A stretch of DNA of 64,000 nucleotides from Bdellovibrio sp. SKB1291214 (GTDB taxonomy: Bacteria > Bdellovibrionota > Bdellovibrionia > Bdellovibrionales > Bdellovibrionaceae). The stretch lies in the NCBI RefSeq assembly GCF_002209355.2, contig NZ_CP106855.1:2790001-2854000 (forward strand). Direction: 5' to 3'. Below, piece by piece: positions 57,763 through 64,000 of this stretch. Below the pieces are notes generated by a model that was not told the DNA's origin, ran no database searches, and saw nothing but the letters and a program-made list of their open reading frames with translations. A program made the position numbers and the translations under genes. Position 1 is the first letter of the stretch. The number at the start of each line of letters is the position of its first letter.

Positions 57763-60446
57763 GTGATGATTATCGTCCCGATCCCGATCGTATTTTAGAC
57801 GGTATAAAAAAAGCGGAGGAGTCTACGTATCGTGGGCACCTTCGCATTTTTTTTGGGATGTGTCCCGGTGTTGGTAAAACATTTGCGATGCTAGAAGCGG
57901 CACAAGAGCAGGTTCGCCAAGGTTTGGACCTGGTGGTAGGTGTCGTCGAAACTCACGGACGTAAAGAAACCGAAGCATTGTTATTAGGTTTAGAACTTAT
58001 TCCCCGAAAAAAAATTAATTACAAAGATTCGGTTCTTGATGAGATGGACATTGATGCCATTTTGAAAAGAAAACCTGAGATAGTACTAGTCGATGAATTG
58101 GCTCATTCGAACGCGCCGGGTTCTAGACATCAAAAACGTTATCAAGATGTCCTGGAACTATTGGATGCGGGGATTCATGTTTATACAACAGTCAACGTGC
58201 AACACATCGAAAGTCGTGCGGACCTTGTACAGCAGATTACAGGCGTAAGGATCTTTGAACGCGTTCCTGATTCTGTGATTGATCAGGCTCAGCAAATTGA
58301 GTTGGTAGACATTAGCGCACAGAATCTGCGCAAACGTCTGAAAGAAGGAAAGGTTTATCAAGGCGAGCGAGCGGCGAAGGCCGGAGAAAACTTCTTTAAA
58401 GAAACTCACCTGTTGGCTTTGAGAGAACTGGCTTTGAGGTACACCGCTGAAAAAGTCGATCAGGATCTTCAGGATCAAATGGTTGTACAGCGAGTGAATG
58501 GCCCATGGAATACGCAAGAGAGACTGCTGGTTGCTGTAGGATACAGTCCCTATTCTGCGAGATTGATTCGTGCCACGCGAAGAATGGCTTATAGCTTGGA
58601 AGCACCGTGGTTGGCTTTATACGTCGATACCGGCGAACAACTCGCGTCTGATGATCAAGCCATGCTCAATAAAAATCTTGCGTTGGCTCGCGAGCTGGGG
58701 GCCGAAGTTGTATCTCTTCGTGACAGCAATATAGTCGAAGCAATTCATCGCATCGCAAACGAACGCAACGTAACTCAAATAATTATGGGGCGGCCGGTAG
58801 GCCGTTGGTGGGATTTTATATTCCGCCGTGGTTCTTTATTGGATCAGCTGGTTCAAAGAGCAAGTCTGGTTGATATTCATATAATTCGACAAGAAGAGCG
58901 GAAAAACACCAAGAAGTTCCGCTTAGCTCCCCCGGTTCTATATGCTCCTGGCACTTCCTACTGGAATGCCTTTTGGTTTGTTGGCGGTATAACTTTTATT
59001 AGTGAGTTGCTAAATCCATACCTGGGATATCGCGCTGTAGGGTTTATATTTCTTTTAGCTATTTTATTAATGGGTTTCATGAGCACTTTAGGGCCCATTT
59101 TATTTGCAGCAATTTTAAGTGTTCTAGTGTGGAATTTTTTATTTATTCCTCCCTTATTTACTTTTCATATCACTGCCGCTGAAGACGTCATGATGTGCTT
59201 TGCCTATTTGTTTGTGGCGATGATGGGGGGATTTTTAACTGCCAAGATTCGCCGTCGCGATCGCGACCTTTTGCAAAGAGATCAGTACAACAGAGCTTTG
59301 CTTGAACTGGTTCAGGATATGTCAACAGCAGTCACCCGAACGGAAGTTGCTTTTTCCGCAGAACAAAACCTGGAAAAGATTTTGAATGGTAAAATTAAAA
59401 TACTTTTTTCTGATATGGACGGTAAGTTAGAACGCAGAACATACAACGTGACAAAACTTGATGAAAAAGATTTGGCGCTAGCACTTTGGTCCTTTGAGAA
59501 TCGCAAGAAGGCGGGCTGGAGGACAGAAACATTAACAGAGTCCCGTTGCTTAAGTTTGCCATTAAAAGGTAAAAACAGCTTGGAAGGCGTGATGCTGTTT
59601 TATCCACGGGTTCAGAATCCCCTCTCTCTAGAACAGGACAATTTGATTGAAACCGTGGCGTTGCAATTAGGAGCCTCTCTAGAACGTTTAAAATTGCAGG
59701 ATACGTTACAGAATGTGAAGTTATTAGAAGCTTCAGAGAAACTGCACCAAGCACTTTTAAATTCAGTTTCGCATGAACTTCGCACACCGCTGACAGCGAT
59801 TATTGGGTCGGCGTCTGCTCTACAAGACCATAAATTGAGTTCTGAAGACAAAGTAAGGGAGGGCCTGGTCGATTCTGTGATTGAATCATCAAGACGTTTA
59901 GATCAGGTTGTCGAAAATCTTTTGGATATGTCACGTTTGAATTCTGGGGTGCTTACACCGAAAAAAGTTTGGGTTGATCTTGTCGACTTCTGTGAATCGT
60001 TAACGTTAAAAGTGAGACCTTTGGTTGCGGGGCGTACAATTCAGTTTCATTGTGCTGAAGAAATTTGTTTGATGCAAATAGATGAGAAACTCATGGAGCA
60101 TGTAATTTCGAATTTGATTCTGAACGCAGCAAAGTATTCAAAACCAGGAAGTGGTATTGAAGTCCATCTATCTCGTGAAGGCCGCAAAGTTCAGCTGAGT
60201 GTTCTTGATGAGGGAGCTGGAATTCCCACGGATCAACTGCAAAAGATTTTTGAAGCTTTCCATCGCGTACCGGGTTCCGCAGCCAGCGGAGTGGGATTGG
60301 GACTTGCAATCGTGAAAGCTTTTGTCGAGGCTCATGACGGTGTTGTCTATGCTCAAAATCGAAGCGATCGTCGTGGCGCAGAATTTGTGATAGAACTTCC
60401 TTATGAAATTCCACCATCAGCCTTAACCTCCGAGGATGATATATGA
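57759..60446 (+). CDS. kdpD: Osmosensitive potassium channel histidine kinase KdpD
   Basis: An 895-residue sensor kinase that controls the Kdp operon in response to potassium and osmotic stress. In order: KdpD sensor domain with Walker-A-like FGMCPGVGKTFAMLEAA (about 1-230); a USP-like domain (about 250-375); four membrane helices (about 405-505); a GAF-like segment; a HisKA domain with phosphorylated histidine in NSVSHELRTPLTAIIGSASA; a HATPase with NLILNAAKYSKPGSGIEV and GVGLGLAIVKAF. It overlaps kdpC and kdpE by 4 bp each. Confidence 0.96.
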   Translation: MSDDYRPDPDRILDGIKKAEESTYRGHLRIFFGMCPGVGKTFAMLEAAQEQVRQGLDLVVGVVETHGRKETEALLLGLELIPRKKINYKDSVLDEMDIDAILKRKPEIVLVDELAHSNAPGSRHQKRYQDVLELLDAGIHVYTTVNVQHIESRADLVQQITGVRIFERVPDSVIDQAQQIELVDISAQNLRKRLKEGKVYQGERAAKAGENFFKETHLLALRELALRYTAEKVDQDLQDQMVVQRVNGPWNTQERLLVAVGYSPYSARLIRATRRMAYSLEAPWLALYVDTGEQLASDDQAMLNKNLALARELGAEVVSLRDSNIVEAIHRIANERNVTQIIMGRPVGRWWDFIFRRGSLLDQLVQRASLVDIHIIRQEERKNTKKFRLAPPVLYAPGTSYWNAFWFVGGITFISELLNPYLGYRAVGFIFLLAILLMGFMSTLGPILFAAILSVLVWNFLFIPPLFTFHITAAEDVMMCFAYLFVAMMGGFLTAKIRRRDRDLLQRDQYNRALLELVQDMSTAVTRTEVAFSAEQNLEKILNGKIKILFSDMDGKLERRTYNVTKLDEKDLALALWSFENRKKAGWRTETLTESRCLSLPLKGKNSLEGVMLFYPRVQNPLSLEQDNLIETVALQLGASLERLKLQDTLQNVKLLEASEKLHQALLNSVSHELRTPLTAIIGSASALQDHKLSSEDKVREGLVDSVIESSRRLDQVVENLLDMSRLNSGVLTPKKVWVDLVDFCESLTLKVRPLVAGRTIQFHCAEEICLMQIDEKLMEHVISNLILNAAKYSKPGSGIEVHLSREGRKVQLSVLDEGAGIPTDQLQKIFEAFHRVPGSAASGVGLGLAIVKAFVEAHDGVVYAQNRSDRRGAEFVIELPYEIPPSALTSEDDI

Positions 60447-61135
60447 AAGACTTGCGTCGGGTTCTTGTAATTGATGATGAAGCTCCTATCAGAAAGCTTT
60501 TGAGAGTGACCTTGGAGGGTAATTCCTACCATGTCATCGAAGCGACGGATGGTAAGCAAGGTCTTGTGATGGCGGCATCGGAGCGGGCCGATCTAATACT
60601 TTTAGACTTGGGGCTTCCGGATCAAACGGGATTAGAGGTTTTACGGCAAATTCGAGAGTGGTCTCAGGTTCCCATCATCGTTCTAACAGTTCAGGATTCC
60701 GACGAGGATAAGATTGCGGCACTTGATGGTGGTGCGGATGACTATGTTACTAAACCTTTCAGCGTTCCAGAGCTTTTAGTACGAATGCGTGTGGCATTAA
60801 GAAGGTCAGGGGGAGGCACGACTGAAAAGTCAGAATTCAATAGCGGCCCGCTGAGTGTCGATATTCCTGGTCACGTCGTGAAAGTCTTGGGGAATGAGAT
60901 TAAACTGACGGCAACCGAATTCAATATCCTTAAAGTTTTGATGAAACATAAAGGTAAAGTTGTCACGCACCGTATGTTGCTTAATGAAATTTGGGGGCCC
61001 AATTCAGTGGAGCATACCCATTACTTGAGGGTGTACGTTGGAGCTGTTCGTAAAAAGCTCAAGGTCGACGACACGACACCTGAGCTAATTACCACAGAAG
61101 CCGGCGTTGGTTACCGGTTGTTGGATTTGGACTAG
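60443..61135 (+). CDS. kdpE: KdpE response regulator
   Basis: A 230-residue OmpR-type regulator. The receiver domain has VIDDEAPIRKLL (acidic pair), the phosphorylated aspartate in LILLDLGLPDQTG, and the switch lysine in YVTKPFSVPELL; the winged-helix DNA-binding domain follows (LTATEFNILKVLMKHKGKVV, HYLRVYVGAVRKKLKVD). Activated by KdpD it turns on kdpABC. Its 3' end overlaps the convergent chalcone-isomerase-like gene by 4 bp. Confidence 0.96.
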   Translation: MKDLRRVLVIDDEAPIRKLLRVTLEGNSYHVIEATDGKQGLVMAASERADLILLDLGLPDQTGLEVLRQIREWSQVPIIVLTVQDSDEDKIAALDGGADDYVTKPFSVPELLVRMRVALRRSGGGTTEKSEFNSGPLSVDIPGHVVKVLGNEIKLTATEFNILKVLMKHKGKVVTHRMLLNEIWGPNSVEHTHYLRVYVGAVRKKLKVDDTTPELITTEAGVGYRLLDLD

Positions 61136-61764
61136 TCTTTTAGGATTGATTTTTTAAGGTCAGCCACGCCATTGTCCGAGGGCTTGCCCAGCCAAATTGA
61201 AAAGACTTTTTCAACCAGCCCCGCCGAACCTTTAACTTCAGTCACTGTTCCCGAAGTTGTTTCATAGGAAATTTTTTCAGATCCATCTTTCAGGCGGGAG
61301 CCCAGGATTGTCAGAGATTTACCCTGTTTTGCTTCGCCACCTTTGTTGACAGCATCCAAGAATTGTTTGATAGACGCGTCCTCAATATTGACGGAATTCG
61401 CTGTAAGAGCTTCTTTGAAAGACTTCTGTACGTTTTCGGCATCAACATCGCGGAGGAAATGAAGTTGCACTGCAATTGCTTTTTGGTCCTTCACTGAGGT
61501 TAAGGCATCTGATTTTTTAAATTTGGTAGGATCCGATGTAAAAAGCTCTCCAACATAAACTTTAACATTCACAAAGACCACTTTTTTAGCGCGAAGACCT
61601 GCTCCCACATGAGTTAGCTTTACATCTTCTCCATCAATATTTGTTGAAGCTGTTGAAGAAAGAGCGACGTTTTCTAATTTGCTAGTATGCGCCTCTGTTT
61701 TTAAAAGAGCTGCGTTGGCGTTCAGAGTCAGGATTGAAATAAGAGTAATTATGATTGTTTTCAT
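61132..61764 (-). CDS. Secreted chalcone isomerase-like protein
   Basis: A 210-residue protein with signal peptide (MKTIIITLISILTLNANA). The core VGAGLRAKKVVFVNVKVYVG (about 53-72), the segment AIAVQLHFLRDVDAENVQKS, and the C-terminal LVEKVFSIWLGKPSDNGVAD are the pattern of the bacterial chalcone-isomerase-like family (periplasmic, probably binding fatty acids rather than making flavonoids). Ligand unknown. It is a single gene convergent with kdpE. Confidence 0.8.
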   Translation of the reverse strand: MKTIIITLISILTLNANAALLKTEAHTSKLENVALSSTASTNIDGEDVKLTHVGAGLRAKKVVFVNVKVYVGELFTSDPTKFKKSDALTSVKDQKAIAVQLHFLRDVDAENVQKSFKEALTANSVNIEDASIKQFLDAVNKGGEAKQGKSLTILGSRLKDGSEKISYETTSGTVTEVKGSAGLVEKVFSIWLGKPSDNGVADLKKSILKD

Positions 61765-61855
61765 AGCAATATGATTCGTTCAGCAAATGAATATGTCAAT
61801 TATGAAAACTTTTGATGGCTCTCTATAACTGCTTCAAGTAACATTTTAATTGTTT

Positions 61856-63244
61856 ATGAGTGAAAAACGTCCTGCTATTTTTTTTAGACAGAAGTTGGAA
61901 CTCTTGTTGCTGAGTCAGCGCGAGGATGTTTTGTCACGCATTCGAGATTTGCTGAATTTGCATAACTTTACCTTTAAGCACGTTCTAGCGATTGAGGACC
62001 TGAAGGTCAGGCCCTATGAAGTTCAAAGAGCGATCATTATTGTTGTTGCACAAGAAGAGTCGGAGCACATTGGGGCTTTTACCGAACGAATAATGTCTCT
62101 GGCGGAAAGATTTCCACTTTCGACTTTAGTGACATTAACCCATGAAATCCCGGAAAAGAATAAGTTCACGGGGCCCAAATTCTCGCGTGTTTTGCTGATT
62201 ACTCCGTTCGATTTTTTCCAAAACTTTAAGCTTGAATATATATTGCTGTTAAAGGCGCGGGCACAGTTTTTCGATATTCACCCGACAGATTTGTTTTCGA
62301 TGACGACCTTACCATTTACAGTCTTTGTTCGTATGCCCGTTAACCAAAGAATTATGGGGGTGGCATTCCGCGGGGCCGTCTTATCAGATTCAAAATATCA
62401 AAAGATGTTATCAAAGGGTGGGCTTTTGATTCATGGTCGAGAAACGACTGCCTACATGGAATATATCAATACTTACTTTGATCGCTCTGGTATGTCCTTG
62501 CGAAAGCGTGTGCGTTCGGTTTTTCTTTCGCTTGCGGCCCTGTGGGTTGAACTAAGTGAAGTGATTTTGTTTGAGTTTAAAACAGCATCAGATGAAGAAG
62601 TTGAGGAACTTTACGAGCAGCTGGTGCAGCTTGCTTTAACTATGGTTGAAATCATGAAAAGCGATGAGAATCTTTGGGATACGCTTCGTGAAGTATTGGA
62701 AAATGACTTGTTTGATAAATGGCGGAGTCCCTGGATTGCTGTTTATGCGGCTTATATCTCAGTTAAATCCGGTGTAGGGAATCCTCTTGATACGTTGATG
62801 TCCGGGCTTTTCTGCGATTTAGGACTAATGGATATTCCAAACGCCACTTATCAAAAATTTCTGTCTTTAGGGGAATCCTATTTGGAATCTCAACAGCTTG
62901 AAGAATATCAAAAGCATCCGATGATGTCTTTGAATCGCTGTTTGTTCAAAAAAGTTCCCGTCACTGAAGCCGTTAAGGCGATTATGGTTTGTGTCCATGA
63001 GCGCGCAGATGAAAAGGGTTTTCCCAGTCAGACCCCTTTTAACTTAGTTCCCGTAGAATCTTCATTGATTCGTTTTGCAGAATTGATAGATTTTGGAGTG
63101 CGCACAACGATGCAAGAAAAATCCATAGGATTTAAATACCTCAGAGAAAAAATTTGGGATGAGACCAAGGCGAAGCCGGGTAATTTCTCAAATGAGTTCC
63201 TGGGTAATATTTCTGAGAGTTTGAAGTACTCTTTCTTCCTTTGA
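61856..63244 (+). CDS. Degenerate HD-GYP domain protein
   Basis: A 462-residue cytoplasmic protein. The N-terminal 140 residues resemble a receiver-like fold (LLSQREDVLSRIRDLLNLHN, IIIVVAQEESEHI) without a clear phospho-aspartate. A long helical linker follows. The C-terminal 170 residues are HD-GYP-like but altered: the metal HD pair reads C320-D321 (GLFCDLGLMDIPN, family HD-x-GK-x-x-IP), the next histidine H354 is kept (YQKHPMMS), H381-E382 is kept (VCVHERADE), and the GYP triplet reads GFP. So c-di-GMP cleavage is doubtful and binding or protein interaction is more likely. I start at the ATG at 61856; a TTG two codons upstream is an alternative. Confidence 0.75.
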   Translation: MSEKRPAIFFRQKLELLLLSQREDVLSRIRDLLNLHNFTFKHVLAIEDLKVRPYEVQRAIIIVVAQEESEHIGAFTERIMSLAERFPLSTLVTLTHEIPEKNKFTGPKFSRVLLITPFDFFQNFKLEYILLLKARAQFFDIHPTDLFSMTTLPFTVFVRMPVNQRIMGVAFRGAVLSDSKYQKMLSKGGLLIHGRETTAYMEYINTYFDRSGMSLRKRVRSVFLSLAALWVELSEVILFEFKTASDEEVEELYEQLVQLALTMVEIMKSDENLWDTLREVLENDLFDKWRSPWIAVYAAYISVKSGVGNPLDTLMSGLFCDLGLMDIPNATYQKFLSLGESYLESQQLEEYQKHPMMSLNRCLFKKVPVTEAVKAIMVCVHERADEKGFPSQTPFNLVPVESSLIRFAELIDFGVRTTMQEKSIGFKYLREKIWDETKAKPGNFSNEFLGNISESLKYSFFL

Positions 63245-63326
63245 CACCCATTGTAAGATTGAGATTCTTTTTGCGCCTATTTCAGCTTTTGCATTTAATA
63301 GAAGCCTTAATAAGGAGTACGATAAA

Positions 63327-63824
63327 ATGCTTAAAGTTGTAGCAGTGGTATTTGCATTTTTAGCGGGAGCGAGCCCAGCTCAAGCGAAAGATTTGACGAA
63401 CCGTTTGGGGGTAGGTGTTAAATCCCACTCAACCTTGGATCTTCCCGAGTTGGCAGTGGTTTACAATCCATCATCTGAACTTCAGTTCGCAGGTGGTTTA
63501 GGTATCGATACGCAAAAAGATCAATCGAAATTTGCTGCAACCGCTGGCGTTCGTCGTATTGTTTTTAAAGAACAAAACATGAACTTCTACATGGGGGGTA
63601 CAGTGGGTCTTATTAACTGGGAAGAGTTAAATGACGCAGGTACAAGGGAAAAACAATCCGGCTTTGAGTTGGATGCAGTTTTCGGCGGTGAGTTTTTCTT
63701 TACAGGTCTGGAATCTCTGGGGTTCACTTTTGAAGGTGGCGCGGGAGTCATTTCAGCTGACAACGTTCGCTTTAGAACAATCGCGGATAGCCCTTTCCGC
63801 GCAGGTATTATTTTTTACTTTTAA
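63327..63824 (+). CDS. Small outer-membrane beta-barrel protein
   Basis: A 165-residue protein with signal peptide (MLKVVAVVFAFLAGASPAQA). Eight amphipathic strands are apparent (LTNRLGVGVKSHST, PELAVVYNPSSELQFAGGLG, SKFAATAGVRRIVFKEQNMN, FYMGGTVGLINWEE, SGFELDAVFGGEFFFTGLES, LGFTFEGGAGVIS), ending in the barrel signature AGIIFYF. It is about the size of OmpA-barrel-like or OmpX-like proteins. AAGGAG lies 10 bases before the ATG. A TTGACA just after the upstream stop codon may be its -35 box. Family unknown. Confidence 0.78.
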   Translation: MLKVVAVVFAFLAGASPAQAKDLTNRLGVGVKSHSTLDLPELAVVYNPSSELQFAGGLGIDTQKDQSKFAATAGVRRIVFKEQNMNFYMGGTVGLINWEELNDAGTREKQSGFELDAVFGGEFFFTGLESLGFTFEGGAGVISADNVRFRTIADSPFRAGIIFYF

Positions 63825-63842
63825 TCCACAAAGGATATTTTC

Positions 63843-64000
63843 ATGAAAAAAGTTATTCATACAGACAATGCACCCAAAGCAGTAGGACCTTACTCACAAG
63901 CAGTTGCGGTGGGGGATTTCTTATTTTGCTCAGGTCAGATTTCGATCGATCCAAAAACGAACGAAGTTTTCACCGGCGATATTAAAACACAAACTGAGAT
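63843..64000 (+). CDS. RidA/YjgF-family enamine deaminase (5' part; cut by the window edge)
   Basis: The first 52 codons read [20 protein letters not shown], then [32 protein letters not shown] and F-x-SGQI are the N-terminal signature of RidA, which removes reactive enamine/imine intermediates from PLP enzymes. It starts 18 bp after the barrel gene, with AAAGGA upstream. Confidence 0.92.
   Translation, partial: MKKVIHTDNAPKAVGPYSQAVAVGDFLFCSGQISIDPKTNEVFTGDIKTQTE

Overview
The window looks like chromosome of a Bdellovibrio-type predatory bacterium (Bdellovibrionota) of moderate G+C. Three things point there: a gliding-type TolQR/TPR/TonB envelope operon, many small secreted or outer-membrane proteins without recognisable relatives, and a myxobacteria/deltaproteobacteria-like fatty-acid synthesis cluster. 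I saw no rRNA, tRNA, CRISPR array or intact insertion sequence.

Layout. 1-4.6 kb: 5' part of class I ribonucleotide reductase (nrdA, minus strand) with a probable NrdR box upstream, a YhcC-like radical SAM protein, an MnmC-like methyltransferase and a periplasmic solute-binding protein. 4.6-15.3 kb: ten-gene minus-strand operon of the Agl/Glt gliding type. It runs TolQ-like, two TolR-like, a large TPR protein, a small secreted protein, a TonB-C/glycine-rich protein, a lipoprotein, a beta-barrel, a TPR protein and a CglB-like vWA lipoprotein, behind a near-perfect sigma-54 promoter. 15.6-23.9 kb: M14 carboxypeptidase, GYF-PilZ protein, FMN reductase, Kup potassium transporter, patatin, an outer-membrane barrel with its own sigma-54 promoter, and an M23 lipoprotein. 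24.2-31.5 kb: yceD-rpmF-fabH-fabD-fabG-acpP-fabF-rpiB-glyA, without plsX. 31.6-34.7 kb: NMT1/SsuA-type ABC importer with a 2OG-Fe(II) oxygenase. 34.9-42.6 kb: a sigma-54-driven small secreted protein, a minimal tyrosine recombinase, a membrane-anchored HTH protein, argS, leucine dehydrogenase, YfgM-like and bamB. 42.7-51.7 kb: an accessory region of secreted proteins, described below. 51.7-61.1 kb: SMR exporter, a second FMN reductase and kdpABCDE. 61.1-64 kb: a chalcone-isomerase-like protein, a degenerate HD-GYP protein, an outer-membrane barrel and the start of a RidA protein.

Most interesting points. (1) Two overlapping secreted genes at 42761-46671: the first carries a nucleoside-phosphorylase/nucleosidase-like domain, the second an R...SxT...ExE arrangement like ADP-ribosyltransferase toxins. 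Together they could be an undescribed predation effector pair. (2) Three strong sigma-54 promoters, in front of the gliding operon, an outer-membrane barrel and a small secreted protein. (3) A covarying triple hairpin between fabG and acpP. (4) A roughly 0.9-kb gene-free region packed with TTTAAA motifs and long inverted repeats. (5) Two divergent secreted proteins that share an N-terminal motif; one looks like a polymorphic-toxin C-terminus, and the other has a TGA codon inside its signal peptide.
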